From Radicibacter daui (GTDB lineage: Bacteria > Pseudomonadota > Alphaproteobacteria > Radicibacterales > Radicibacteraceae), in assembly GCA_030657355.1 (NCBI GenBank), contig CP131056.1, positions 372,001 to 436,000 on the forward strand: a DNA stretch of 64,000 nucleotides, written 5' to 3'. A model generated the notes under the pieces. That model did no database searches and was not told the origin of the DNA. It worked only from the letters and a program-made list of their open reading frames with translations. Shown here piece after piece: positions 1 through 8,480 of this stretch (position 1 is its first letter; each line of letters starts with the position of its first letter). Made by a program: the position numbers and the translations under genes.

Positions 1-1
1 C

Positions 2-922
2 CTGTCGCTGCTGCTGGTCGGGCTTTCGCTCATCGCCTTCTTTACCCAGCTGCGCATCCTCTCCCGCCGTAATTATGAGACGACGGGCGGCAAGCCGCAG
101 GCCATCGAGCGCCGGCCACTCGGCCTCTGGACGGTTCCTGTCCTGCTCTTCTTCGCTTTCGCAGCCTTCATCGCCTGCGCCGTGCCGCTGCTGGCCATTC
201 TGGCAACCGCGCTTCAGCGCACGCTGTCCGGCGGCCTCGCCTTCGGTAATTTCGGCCTGCAGAATTTTACCGAGATCTGGTCGCAGGGCTCGGACGGCCT
301 GACGGCGCTGATGAGCAGCCTGTCGCTAGGCGTCTCGACCGCGCTTATCACCGGCCTTCTCGGGGCGCTTGCGTCCTATTTTGTCGTGCGGGGTACCGGA
401 CGCGGCCGGGTGCTGCTGGATGCGCTCAGCGTTCTGCCCAATGCGCTGCCTGGCGTTGTGGTGGCCGTCGGCCTCATTCTGGCGTGGAACCAGCCATGGC
501 TGCCGGTCTCACCCTACAACACGCCCTTTATCCTGCTGATTGCCTACTGCTGCATCCTGCTGCCGTTCCCGGTGCGTTATGCCAATGCAGCCTTCCGCCA
601 GATCGGCACCAGCCTCGAGTCCGCGGCCCGGGTGGCGGGCGCCGGTCCCGTCGTGACCCTGCGGCGCATCCTCGGCCCGCTGGTGGCGCCGAGCATGGTC
701 TCGGCCATGCTGCTGGTCTTTGCCGTCGCCTCGCGGGAACTGGTGGCCTCCATCCTCGTGGCGCCGGTCGGCATGACCACGGTTGCCACCTTCATCTGGC
801 GTCAGTTCGAGCAGGGTTCGGTCGGGCTCGGCATGGCGATGGCCTTTACCGCCATTCTCATCACCACCGCGCTGCCGCTGATCGTGCTGATCGCCATGCG
901 CCGCACCCGCATGGTGCTTTAG
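2..922 (+). CDS. ABC transporter permease, C-terminal part (cut by window start)
   Basis: The reading frame is open from base 2, so the gene begins before the window; about 306 residues are visible. Hydrophobic segments alternate with short loops, and near 612-690 lies an EAA-type cytoplasmic loop (LESAARVAGAG followed by an Ile and a Pro), the contact site for the ATPase in importers. The size and the second permease half fit the FbpB/ThiP-like family (iron(III), thiamine or similar two-domain permeases). The substrate cannot be told without the missing upstream genes. The stop codon overlaps the stop of the convergent LysR gene by a few bases. Confidence 0.8.
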   Translation: MSLLLVGLSLIAFFTQLRILSRRNYETTGGKPQAIERRPLGLWTVPVLLFFAFAAFIACAVPLLAILATALQRTLSGGLAFGNFGLQNFTEIWSQGSDGLTALMSSLSLGVSTALITGLLGALASYFVVRGTGRGRVLLDALSVLPNALPGVVVAVGLILAWNQPWLPVSPYNTPFILLIAYCCILLPFPVRYANAAFRQIGTSLESAARVAGAGPVVTLRRILGPLVAPSMVSAMLLVFAVASRELVASILVAPVGMTTVATFIWRQFEQGSVGLGMAMAFTAILITTALPLIVLIAMRRTRMVL

Positions 923-1857
923 TCGGCCACTGGTAGTTCGCGGTCCCAGGGCGGCAGGGCGCCGCTGGCGGTGCCATAGGCCGCCATCAGGAAATTTACG
1001 AAGGCGGCGACCTTGGCGGTCTGTCGCCGCTCCGGATACAGCGCCATCACCCCGCTGATCACCCGGACCGGATGATCGAGGGTCAGTGCCACCAGCCGCC
1101 CGTCGCGCAGCGCATCGCCGACGATAAAGGTCGGCTGGTAGATGATGCCCAGCCCGGCAACCGCCCCTTCCATCAGCGCATCGCCGTTGCTGGCAATCAG
1201 CGATCCTGAAATGGCGGTGCGGATGTCGCCCTTGGTGCCAAACCACCATTCCCGCGCGCCCAGCGTGGGGGAGAGGGTGTAACCAAGGCACTCATGATCG
1301 GCGAGGTCCGCCACGGTCCGCGGCGCTCCCCGGCGCGCCAGATAGGCGGGCGCGGCGCACAGGGCGAGATTGCACGGCGCCAGCAGCCGGGCGGAAAGGC
1401 CGCGATTGTCCCGCTGGCTGACGCGGATGGCGAGATCCCAGCCCTCCTCCGTCAGGTCGATCACCCGGTCATTGAGGCCCAGCTCGACGCGCAGATGCGG
1501 ATATTGTTCGGCAAAACCCGCCATCAGCGGGGCGATCTGGCGGGTGCCGAAACTGACCGGGGCATTGACCCGCAAATTGCCGCGCAGCTCCACCCGTTCG
1601 GCGCTTGCCGCCGCCTCCACCTCCTCTACCTCGGCCAGAATGCGTTCGGCACCATCGAGGAAACGTCGCCCGGCCTCGGTCAGGGTCAGGCGCCTTGTCG
1701 TGCGGTGCAGCAGCTTGACGCCCAGCCGTTCTTCCAGTGCCGCCAGATATTTGGTCGCCATGGTGGGCGACATGCGCAGCGAGCGGGCGGCGGCTGAAAT
1801 GCCGCCGAGCGCGGCGACACGGGCAAAAACCTCCATGCCGAGAAACCGGTCAAGCAT
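919..1857 (-). CDS. LysR-family transcriptional regulator
   Basis: A 312-residue protein. The N-terminal winged helix-turn-helix (about residues 1-60) carries the usual LysR pattern FARVAALGGISAAARSLRMS, followed by the linker helix and a periplasmic-binding-like effector domain with NLRVNAPVSFG. It is divergent from the DoxX/VOC operon starting at 1984, the classical arrangement for a LysR protein controlling its neighbour. An inverted repeat in the shared intergenic space (1919-1945) is a candidate operator. The ligand is unknown; a quinone or catechol is a reasonable guess from the target genes only. Confidence 0.9.
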   Translation of the reverse strand: MLDRFLGMEVFARVAALGGISAAARSLRMSPTMATKYLAALEERLGVKLLHRTTRRLTLTEAGRRFLDGAERILAEVEEVEAAASAERVELRGNLRVNAPVSFGTRQIAPLMAGFAEQYPHLRVELGLNDRVIDLTEEGWDLAIRVSQRDNRGLSARLLAPCNLALCAAPAYLARRGAPRTVADLADHECLGYTLSPTLGAREWWFGTKGDIRTAISGSLIASNGDALMEGAVAGLGIIYQPTFIVGDALRDGRLVALTLDHPVRVISGVMALYPERRQTAKVAAFVNFLMAAYGTASGALPPWDRELPVAD

Positions 1858-1918
1858 GTGCGCCGCCCTCCGTCATTTCACTCTGATGGTGTGAACTGTC
1901 GTTCCAACAAAGCGGATT

Positions 1919-1945
1919 ATCATGATTTGAGTTTGAAGTCATGAT
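1919..1945. promoter_or_regulatory. Inverted repeat, candidate LysR operator
   Basis: ATCATGA, 13 bases, TCATGAT: perfect 7-bp arms lying between the divergent LysR gene and the DoxX/VOC operon. The arms contain the T...A spacing common to LysR sites. The role is inferred from position and symmetry. Confidence 0.5.
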
Positions 1946-1983
1946 GAGGGTCTCAAATGTTTTCCTCCCTCAGGAGAGTTTTG

Positions 1984-2397
1984 ATGATCGACAACCGTAC
2001 CGCCCCCTACGCCGCTCTCGTGCTGCGTCTCGTGCTCGGGGTGGCTTTCGTTGCCCATCTGGCGCTGAAGCTGTTTGTCTTCACGCCCGCCGGCACCGCC
2101 GGCTTCTTCGCCAGCCTCGGCCTGCCGCCGGCGCTGGCCTATCTCACCATGCTGGGTGAAGCGGTGGCCGCCGTCTCGCTGCTGCTGGGCATCTGGACCC
2201 GTATCGGCGCCCTGATCGGCGTGCCGATCCTGCTCGGTGCCATCGTCATGGTTCATGGCGCTGCCGGATTCTTCTTCAACAACCCGAATGGCGGGTGGGA
2301 ATATCCGGCATTCTGGGCCGTCGCCCTGATCGTCCAGGCACTGCTGGGGGATGGCGCCCTTGCGCTGAAGCCGACCCCGGCGTTGCGCCGGGCCTGA
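1984..2397 (+). CDS. DoxX family membrane protein (CatD-like)
   Basis: About 137 residues with four hydrophobic segments and the DoxX signature (LRLVLGVAFVAHLALKLFVF, then LGLPPALAYLTMLGEAVAAV). An earlier ATG at 1957 is in frame, but the start at 1984 is preferred because AGGAG sits at 1972-1976, 7 bases ahead. DoxX proteins are membrane subunits linked to quinone or thiol redox balance. In Bacillus subtilis, CatD (DoxX) is encoded beside the catechol dioxygenase CatE, and the same pairing occurs here with the gene at 2483. The reaction of this copy is not shown by sequence. Confidence 0.85.
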   Translation: MIDNRTAPYAALVLRLVLGVAFVAHLALKLFVFTPAGTAGFFASLGLPPALAYLTMLGEAVAAVSLLLGIWTRIGALIGVPILLGAIVMVHGAAGFFFNNPNGGWEYPAFWAVALIVQALLGDGALALKPTPALRRA

Positions 2398-2482
2398 GGC
2401 CGCCCCAAATCAAACCCTGCCGCACCCGGCGTCATCTGGCGCAAAGAGGCGGCAGGGTCCCGTCACTCAAGGAAACCGGATC

Positions 2483-3388
2483 ATGGTCAATCAGGCTGCA
2501 CGGGCACTCGAGGATGATCTTTCCTCTCCCGACCGGGTCAATCTCTATGCGCTGACAACGCCCTGGCATGTCGGGGCGGTCACGCTCACCGTGCGCGACC
2601 TGCAAACCGTCGCGGACTGGTATCGCCACGTACTGGGTTTCGAAACGCTTCGTAGCGATAATGGCGAAGTGGTGCTTGGTGCCGGCGGCAAGGCCCTGCT
2701 GGTGCTGCAGCGCGATGCCGCCGCCAAGCCGGCGACCCACCGTGAGGCCGGGCTTTTCCACACCGCTTTCCTGCTGCCGACCCGCGCTGACCTCGGCCGC
2801 TGGATTCTCCATGCTTCCGAGCAGCAGTTCCAGATACAGGGTGCCAGCGACCATCTGGTGAGCGAGGCAATCTATCTCGGCGATCCCGAAGGCAACGGCG
2901 TCGAGATCTATTGCGACCGCCCCCAGCCGGCGTGGGAGTGGCAGGGCGACAGGATCAAGATGGCAACCGAACGGCTGGATCTGCGCGCCATTGCGGACAC
3001 GGCCGGCGCCTCGCGCTGGCAAGGCGTGCCTGCCGGCGCTGCGGTTGGCCATATCCACCTGCAGGTGGGTGATGTCCCGCAGTCCGAAGCGTTCTATCGC
3101 GAGATTTTCGGCCTCGATGTCACCTGCCACTACCCCGACGCCAATTTCTACAGCTCCGGCGGTTACCATCACCATGTCGGCGCCAATGTCTGGAACAGCC
3201 GCGGTGCCGGCCGCCGGCCGGAGGGCATTACCGGCCTTGCCGGCTTCGAGATGGTGGCGAAAAGCCCGGATGTGTTTGCCGCCCGGCTTGCCGCGCTCGA
3301 TGCCAGGGGCGCGCCGCTTGCCGGCAGCGCCGAGCGGCCGGTGGTGGCTGATCCTTGGGGTAACCGCCTCTCGCTGACCGTTGCCTGA
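2483..3388 (+). CDS. VOC superfamily protein, catechol-2,3-dioxygenase (CatE)-like
   Basis: 301 residues with two VOC repeats. The first has VTLTVRDLQTVADWYRHVLGF (about 34-54) and ends with DPEGNGVEIYCDRP; the second has GHIHLQVGDVPQSEAFYREIFG (about 189-210). Candidate metal ligands are a His in each repeat (LFHTAFLLP and GHIHLQV) and a downstream Glu (GVEIY), as in extradiol dioxygenases of the CatE/YfiE type. AAGGA lies 10 bases before the ATG. It is co-transcribed with the DoxX gene and faces a LysR regulator, supporting detoxification of catechols or quinones. A glyoxalase-like role cannot be excluded. Confidence 0.85.
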   Translation: MVNQAARALEDDLSSPDRVNLYALTTPWHVGAVTLTVRDLQTVADWYRHVLGFETLRSDNGEVVLGAGGKALLVLQRDAAAKPATHREAGLFHTAFLLPTRADLGRWILHASEQQFQIQGASDHLVSEAIYLGDPEGNGVEIYCDRPQPAWEWQGDRIKMATERLDLRAIADTAGASRWQGVPAGAAVGHIHLQVGDVPQSEAFYREIFGLDVTCHYPDANFYSSGGYHHHVGANVWNSRGAGRRPEGITGLAGFEMVAKSPDVFAARLAALDARGAPLAGSAERPVVADPWGNRLSLTVA

Positions 3389-3410
3389 CCGGCGAACGTT
3401 CCACGTGAAG

Positions 3411-3444
3411 CAAGGCCGCCTGTCTCAGGCGGCCTTGTTCTTTT
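3411..3444 (+). terminator. Intrinsic terminator of the DoxX/VOC operon
   Basis: Perfect 12-bp stem, CAAGGCCGCCTG at 3411-3422 and CAGGCGGCCTTG at 3426-3437, loop TCT, then TTCTTTT. The right arm also encodes the last codons of the convergent gene at 3425-4441. Confidence 0.9.
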
Positions 3445-4441
3445 CTGCCTCAAGGCAGCCAAAGGCGATCAGCGTCTGGCGTACGGCCTCCACCAGCGGT
3501 GTGTGCGGCTCTGCCCCCAGCAGGGCAACGAGGCGGCGGTTATCAAGCTGCACCGGCTGCTGCCAGAGGTAACGCATCTCCTGCATTTCATTGAGGAAGG
3601 TCATGAAGGGCGCGGCCAGCGTCAGCAGCGGCCAGGGCAGGCCACGGACCTTGAGCTTCGGCTGCCCGCTGGCCGCGCGGATGGCGGCGATCATCCGCGT
3701 GCCATCGTCATCCCAGTTCTCTCCCATGTGGAAGAGCTCGAACGGCTCCAGCCTTTCTTCGCGTTCAACCAGTTGCACCATGGTTTCGGCAACATCGGGC
3801 AGGTAGGCCCATTGATGCCCCATACCGGGCCTGCCGGGATAGGTGATGGCGCTGAGCGGTTTGCCGGCCTTGATCAGCCCTTGTGAAAACCAACTGTTGC
3901 CGGCGTCGGGGCCAAAGAAGTCTCCGGCCCGCACGATCAGGCTTTTGCCGCCCTGCCGGGCCGCTTCCAGCAGCCGTGCTTCCATGCGTACCCGGATGGC
4001 GCCCTTGCGGGTGAGCGGGCGCTGCGGCGCTGCTTCCTCGATCAGCGGAAAGGCATCCGGCCCGTAATTATAGACCGTGCCGGGCAGCAGAAGGCGTGCG
4101 CCTTCCCGTGCCGCCGCGGCAATGCTGTTTTCCAGCATCGGCATCACCAGCTTGTCCCAGTCGCGGTAACCGGGCGGGTTGACGGCATGGACGACGAGCC
4201 GGGCCCCTGCCGCCGCACGCTCGACGTCCCCGGCCACCATGGCATCGCCCGCCAGCCACAACGGAGTTCCGGCGGCACTGCGGCGGGGCGATGCCTGCCA
4301 GCGCGCGCCGGCGCTTTTGATATCCCGCACAAGGGCTGTTACCTGCCAGCCACGCTCCAGCAGCTTTGCCGCCACCGCGCCGCCGATGCCTCCGGTTACA
4401 CCCAGCACCAGCGCCCGCTTTGTTTCGCCCGTACCCGTCAT
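3425..4441 (-). CDS. NAD(P)-dependent epimerase/dehydratase family protein (atypical SDR)
   Basis: 338 residues with an N-terminal Rossmann fold: ALVLGVTGGIGGAVAAKLLE at about residues 10-29 (GxxGxxG dinucleotide motif). The middle of the protein has PGTVYNYGPDAF, which places the Tyr of an extended-SDR active site (YxxxK-like, here degenerate), and LIVRAGDFFGPDAGN. These resemble NAD-dependent epimerases and saccharopine-dehydrogenase-like NmrA proteins. The substrate is unknown. It is divergent from the LysR gene at 4545, which probably regulates it. Its last five codons lie inside the terminator of the opposite operon. Confidence 0.85.
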   Translation of the reverse strand: MTGTGETKRALVLGVTGGIGGAVAAKLLERGWQVTALVRDIKSAGARWQASPRRSAAGTPLWLAGDAMVAGDVERAAAGARLVVHAVNPPGYRDWDKLVMPMLENSIAAAAREGARLLLPGTVYNYGPDAFPLIEEAAPQRPLTRKGAIRVRMEARLLEAARQGGKSLIVRAGDFFGPDAGNSWFSQGLIKAGKPLSAITYPGRPGMGHQWAYLPDVAETMVQLVEREERLEPFELFHMGENWDDDGTRMIAAIRAASGQPKLKVRGLPWPLLTLAAPFMTFLNEMQEMRYLWQQPVQLDNRRLVALLGAEPHTPLVEAVRQTLIAFGCLEAEKNKAA

Positions 4442-4544
4442 GACCCCATCTCCAGAATCAGAAAGTCGTGTCTGTGGCCAAAGGTGCGGCGATGGGCGGA
4501 TAAACGGAATTGGCTATATCTGTTGATCGGCTAGTATAAAATAT

Positions 4545-5441
4545 ATGAACCAGCCTTTCACCGATTGGGAAAATCAGCGGGCTTTCCTCGCCGTCTGGCA
4601 GGAAGGCAGCCTCTCCGCCGCCGCGCGCCAGCTCGGCGTTGCCCAGCCGACCGTACGTCGCCGTCTGGAGGCGCTGGAAGCGGCGCTGGGCGTTACGCTT
4701 TTCACCCGCTCCCCCAGCGGGCTGACCCCGACCGCCGCCGCTCATGAGCTTGGCCATCATGCCGAGGCGATGGCCCATGCCGCCGAAGCCTTTAACCGCG
4801 CGGCTTCCGGCGGTGTCGAGGGTGTTACCGGCTCGGTGCGGATCAGTGCCAGCGATGTGGTGGGGGCGGAGGTGTTGCCGCCTATTCTCGCCCGCCTGCA
4901 AACCCGCCATCCCGGCCTCGCCATCGAATTGATGCTCAGCAACAAGGCACAGGACCTGCTCAGGCAGGAGGCGGATATTGCCGTGCGCATGTTTCGCCCC
5001 ACCCAGGCGGCGATGGTGATCCGGCCCGTCGGCCGCATCCGGCTGGGTTTCTATGCCGCCCCTGCCTATCTGGCGGCCCACGGCACACCCGCCTCGCTCG
5101 GCGACCTCGCGCGCTTTGCCCTCATCGGTCCGGACCGGGACCGGCAGACGCTGGTGGCCCTGCAGGCGCTCGGCCTGCCGGCGACATCCGTCGACTTCCA
5201 CCTCCGCACTGACAGCCAGCTCGCTCAGCTTGCCGCCATCCGCGCCGGCGGTGGCATCGGCATCTGCCAGTCCGGGCTTGCCCGCCGCAGCCCGGAACTG
5301 GTGGAAGTGCTGCCCGGCAGCTTTGATCTCGGCCTCGATACCTGGATCGTCATGCATGAGGATCTGCGCCGCGTCGCCCGCGTGCGGGCGGCCTTCGACC
5401 ACTTGGCCGAGGAGCTGGCCGTTTACGCGCGGGGCGAGTGA
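4545..5441 (+). CDS. LysR-family transcriptional regulator
   Basis: 298 residues. The HTH is at the N-terminus (FLAVWQEGSLSAAARQLGVA, about 14-33, with PTVRRRLEALEAALG after it), then a substrate-binding-like domain with RISASDVVGAEVLPPIL. The start is unusual: the ATG is preceded by AT-rich sequence (TATAAAATAT) and no Shine-Dalgarno-like motif, yet the domain requires translation from here. It is divergent from the epimerase-family gene at 4441 and presumably controls it. Confidence 0.88.
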   Translation: MNQPFTDWENQRAFLAVWQEGSLSAAARQLGVAQPTVRRRLEALEAALGVTLFTRSPSGLTPTAAAHELGHHAEAMAHAAEAFNRAASGGVEGVTGSVRISASDVVGAEVLPPILARLQTRHPGLAIELMLSNKAQDLLRQEADIAVRMFRPTQAAMVIRPVGRIRLGFYAAPAYLAAHGTPASLGDLARFALIGPDRDRQTLVALQALGLPATSVDFHLRTDSQLAQLAAIRAGGGIGICQSGLARRSPELVEVLPGSFDLGLDTWIVMHEDLRRVARVRAAFDHLAEELAVYARGE

Positions 5442-5455
5442 ACGGCCGGCAGATC

Positions 5456-6274
5456 TCAGATATTCGGGCTCAGCTGGCGGCGTACCTCGTCCGCCAGCGG
5501 GTGCAGCGCCGTTGCTGCCGCGCTGCCAACCAGACTGAAGCCGATACCATCCTTTGCCCAGCTGAAGCCGCGCAGGCTGTCAGTGTCGAGCGCGGTCATC
5601 GGCGCGTTCTGGTCTGCCGCCATCGGCCGTGACAGCAGGGCAAGGCGGTTGCCCTTGTCATCGTCATAGAGGAAAAGCACCGCGGCCCCATGCGGTGTCG
5701 CGACCATCCGCCCGCCCATGAAGCGATAACCGGAGGCGGCAAGGTCGGGCGCGGACACGGGGTGGCCGAGCCGTGCCGAAGCCCAGTTCTGCAGCTCGCT
5801 GCGGCTGTCCGCCCGTAATTCCACCGGGCGCTGCCGGTCGGCGGCGAAGACGGCATAGTTATAGGAGGCTTCCTGCGCCAGGGCGGCAATGCCTTCAGCC
5901 GGGGCTGTGCCACTCGCCGTCGGGAAAGCCGCCTGCGGTTGCAAGGCATGCAGGGACCATCCCCCTACTCCGCCGGCCAGCAGCAACAGCAAGGCCGCAG
6001 CAATCTGCATCCCGCGCTGCCAGTAAGCAGGCTGCGCCGGCGCGCGCTGGCGTTCGATCAGGTGAGCAAGCGTCAGCTCCGGCGGCAGCGGTTCCTCGGC
6101 AACCGGGGCAAAGGCGTCACGCAGTTCCTGGCGCTGGCGGCGATAATCCTCGACCCGCAGCGCCACTTCCGGGTGCCCTTCAAGATAAAGGGCAATCTCG
6201 TCCCGCCGCGCGCTGTCCAGGGCGCCATCGACATAGGCGTGCAGATCATCTTCAGTGACCGGTCGGCGGTTCAT
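5456..6274 (-). CDS. Membrane anti-sigma factor partner of the ECF sigma factor
   Basis: 272 residues. The N-terminal cytoplasmic segment (TEDDLHAYVDGALDSARR, about 7-24) is the conserved anti-sigma helix region. One transmembrane helix follows at about 95-115 (IAAALLLLLAGGVGGW), then a periplasmic C-terminal domain. Zinc-binding HxxxCxxC residues of ZAS-type anti-sigma factors are absent: the equivalent stretch reads YLEGHPEVALRV. The start overlaps the stop of the sigma gene by 4 bases (ATGA), implying coupled translation. It most likely holds the sigma factor inactive at the inner membrane until an envelope signal arrives. Confidence 0.85.
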   Translation of the reverse strand: MNRRPVTEDDLHAYVDGALDSARRDEIALYLEGHPEVALRVEDYRRQRQELRDAFAPVAEEPLPPELTLAHLIERQRAPAQPAYWQRGMQIAAALLLLLAGGVGGWSLHALQPQAAFPTASGTAPAEGIAALAQEASYNYAVFAADRQRPVELRADSRSELQNWASARLGHPVSAPDLAASGYRFMGGRMVATPHGAAVLFLYDDDKGNRLALLSRPMAADQNAPMTALDTDSLRGFSWAKDGIGFSLVGSAAATALHPLADEVRRQLSPNI

Positions 6275-6807
6275 TTGACCCTCCGCAGAAAATCAGCCCG
6301 CCCCGGCAGGGTATCCCGGTCGGTGGTTCTGTTGGTGGCGGCGCGCAGCCTCTCCCGCGCCCGTGACAGGCGGGACATGACGGTGCCAATGGGAATGCCA
6401 AGCACCCGCGCCGTTTCGGCGTAGGACATATCCTCCACCGATACCAGCAGCAGCACGGATCGCAGCTCGTCAGGCAGTTCGTCCAGCGCGGCCATCAGTT
6501 CCTTGACCTGAAGCCGTTCTTCCTGCCTTGGCGGCGTTGCGAAAGCGGCGTCATCCACCGCCTCCACATCGACATGCCCGCCGCGCGCACCCTGCTGGCG
6601 CAGGCGGTTGACGGCAAGATTGTGCAGTATGGCAAAAAGCCAGGCCCGGGTGTCGCCTTCGTCCCGCTTGAGATGCCAGCGGCTGATGACGCGCTCCAGA
6701 CAGTCCTGCACCAGATCGTCCGCCGCTTCGCGCTGGCGCATCAGGGCGCGGGCATAGCGGCGCAGCGCCGGAATAAGCGGCTCCACCTGCTGCATCATGC
6801 CCTTCAT
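6271..6807 (-). CDS. ECF RNA polymerase sigma factor
   Basis: 178 residues. Region 2 is at about 15-75 (ADDLVQDCLERV, then TRAWLFAILHNLAVNRLRQQ) and region 4 at about 105-160 (LPDELRSVLLLVSVEDMSYAETARVLGIPIGTVMSRLSRARE, split here only for description). AGGAGA stands before the ATG. It is co-transcribed with its anti-sigma factor and lies downstream of the secreted beta-propeller, DUF305, peroxidase and phosphoesterase genes on the same strand. This makes those genes likely members of its regulon, although that link is inferred. Confidence 0.93.
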   Translation of the reverse strand: MKGMMQQVEPLIPALRRYARALMRQREAADDLVQDCLERVISRWHLKRDEGDTRAWLFAILHNLAVNRLRQQGARGGHVDVEAVDDAAFATPPRQEERLQVKELMAALDELPDELRSVLLLVSVEDMSYAETARVLGIPIGTVMSRLSRARERLRAATNRTTDRDTLPGRADFLRRVK

Positions 6808-6895
6808 GGCCTTCTCCTGCGCGCTTCCCGCCAGCCGACTATTGCCTCCCTGTCCGGGGGTGACAAGCCGGCCGGTGGATTGCGGGGGCAGCCGG

Positions 6896-6904
6896 TTTGA
6901 TCCC
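6896..6904 (-). promoter_or_regulatory. Possible ECF-type -35 element upstream of the sigma gene
   Basis: GGGATCAAA on the minus strand. Similar boxes, GGGAATAAAA (9007-9016) and GGGGAACAAG (12140-12149), precede the DUF305 and phosphoesterase genes. The expected -10 parts are not consistently conserved, so this is tentative. Confidence 0.35.
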
Positions 6905-6923
6905 GGTTACCCCCGCGCTTTCC

Positions 6924-8384
6924 TTATTCGGCCTGAAGCTGGGCAATGGTGCCCGGCGCTTCCGCCGTACCGCTGGCGATCACCAGATAGCGGCGCTGGT
7001 CGGCACTGCCGGCCTCGACAATCTGGCGGATGGGCCCGACCGCGTTGACGATGGCGCCGCCCACGGGATTGGTGCGGAAGGCCGCCAGCGGCTCCAGCGT
7101 ACCGCTGCCATCGGCATGGTCCGCCAGCGCCAGAACATAGGGCTGCTTGGGCTCAAGCCCGGTAACGGCAGCCTGCACCACCTGCACCAGCCCCTGATCG
7201 AACAGGCTCACGGTCGTGGGTTTGCCCTCGGCGGTCTTGTTGTTTTTGGCCGTCAGTTGCAGCTGGGCCGACTTGCCGGCAAGGCCAAGCGGCTGGAGGT
7301 TCTGCAGCCCGTCGCCTTCAGGCACGGCATTCGGCACATAGGTCAGCGCCTGCGGGGCCTGGCCGATGGGAACAGTAGCGACCACCTTGTTGCTCACCGT
7401 GTCGATGACGGCCAGCGCGTCGGCATTCTCGAGCCCGACATAGATGCGGCTGCCATCCCCCGACGGCCACAGGCCGTGCGGCAGGCTGCCGACCGGAATG
7501 GTCGCGACTTCGGAGAAGTCATCGGTGCGGAACACCTTCACCTGATTGAGACCGCCGATGGTCACATAGGCAAAGCTGCCCTTGGCGTTGGTGGCGAAAT
7601 TGACGTGGTTGGTGATGGCGCCGGTATCGATGGTCTTGAGGAGATTGAAGGGCGGCCGGGCATTGAAGGCCTGCACCTTGCCCACATCCTTCAGCGTGAA
7701 CCACACCTGGCTGCCATCCGGCGTTGCCGCGATGTTGGGGCAGAACGGGCTCTCCTGCTTTACCCGCGCAATGATCTTGTGATCGGCGACGGAGACGACA
7801 TCGGTCTCCGGATTGAAGGAGGAGCAGACATAACCGTATTTGCCGTCGGGAGAGAAAATCTGCATGCCGGGGCCGGCGGGCGTCTTGATGCGGGTCTTTT
7901 CCTCAAAGCTGTGGGCGTCCAGCACTTCGACATAATCCTCACCGCGCACGGTCACCCACACTTCCTTGCCGTCAGGCGTAAAGAAGGCCTCGTGCGGCGA
8001 GCGGCCGACATAGGTGGTGTGCCTGACGCTGTTGGTGGCGGTGTCGATGAAGGTCACCGAGTTGGAGCCGATGGACACCACCGCCAGCGTCTTGTGGTCG
8101 GGGGAAAAGCCCATGCCGTGCACCAGCACCTGGCCGTGATAGAGCGGGCTGAAATTCCCCGGCTGCGGATCGCCGAGGCGGATGACGCCCAAGAGCTTGT
8201 TGTCGGCAGGGTCGGTCACCGAAACGGTGTTGGAAAACTGCTCGGCGGCATAGACGCGGTCATGATGGCTGATCGGCACGTCGGCGGCAGAGGCCGCCTC
8301 CGGTGCCTGGCCGGCAAAGGCCGGCGCGATGCCGGCAAGGGCGGTGCCGGCCAGCAGGGCAACGGCAAGCAGGGACGATTTCAT
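6924..8384 (-). CDS. Secreted YncE-like beta-propeller protein
   Basis: 486 residues. A TTG 27 bases upstream would lengthen it, but ATG 8384 has GGAG 10 bases ahead and begins a clean signal peptide (MKSSLLAVALLAGTALAGIAPAFA). The mature part consists of repeated YVTN/NHL-like blades such as NSVTFIDTATNSVRHTTYVG, KYGYVCSSFNPETDVVSVAD and SRIYVGLENADALAVIDTVS, giving a roughly seven-bladed propeller. A C-terminal extension of about 140 residues follows. Such proteins act as periplasmic binding or scaffold proteins; no catalytic residues are recognised. It lies in a row with DUF305, cytochrome c peroxidase and phosphoesterase genes. Confidence 0.85.
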   Translation of the reverse strand: MKSSLLAVALLAGTALAGIAPAFAGQAPEAASAADVPISHHDRVYAAEQFSNTVSVTDPADNKLLGVIRLGDPQPGNFSPLYHGQVLVHGMGFSPDHKTLAVVSIGSNSVTFIDTATNSVRHTTYVGRSPHEAFFTPDGKEVWVTVRGEDYVEVLDAHSFEEKTRIKTPAGPGMQIFSPDGKYGYVCSSFNPETDVVSVADHKIIARVKQESPFCPNIAATPDGSQVWFTLKDVGKVQAFNARPPFNLLKTIDTGAITNHVNFATNAKGSFAYVTIGGLNQVKVFRTDDFSEVATIPVGSLPHGLWPSGDGSRIYVGLENADALAVIDTVSNKVVATVPIGQAPQALTYVPNAVPEGDGLQNLQPLGLAGKSAQLQLTAKNNKTAEGKPTTVSLFDQGLVQVVQAAVTGLEPKQPYVLALADHADGSGTLEPLAAFRTNPVGGAIVNAVGPIRQIVEAGSADQRRYLVIASGTAEAPGTIAQLQAE

Positions 8385-8480
8385 CTTGGGAACACTCCGG
8401 AAAATTGACAAGGGAAGGGCTGGCCGCCTGCCGTGCAGGGCAGCCGGAAATGACGGGCGGTGTGGGAGGTTAAAAACGGA

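Noticed and set aside
6808-6923. Consensus EcfG-type promoter (GGAAC-N16-CGTT)
   Set aside because: Only GGGATCAAA was found; the paired -10 motif is not present.
6897-8408. A plus-strand open frame of about 500 codons over the beta-propeller gene
   Set aside because: Antisense frame of a protein with a signal peptide and blade repeats; composition is Gly/His/Arg-rich.
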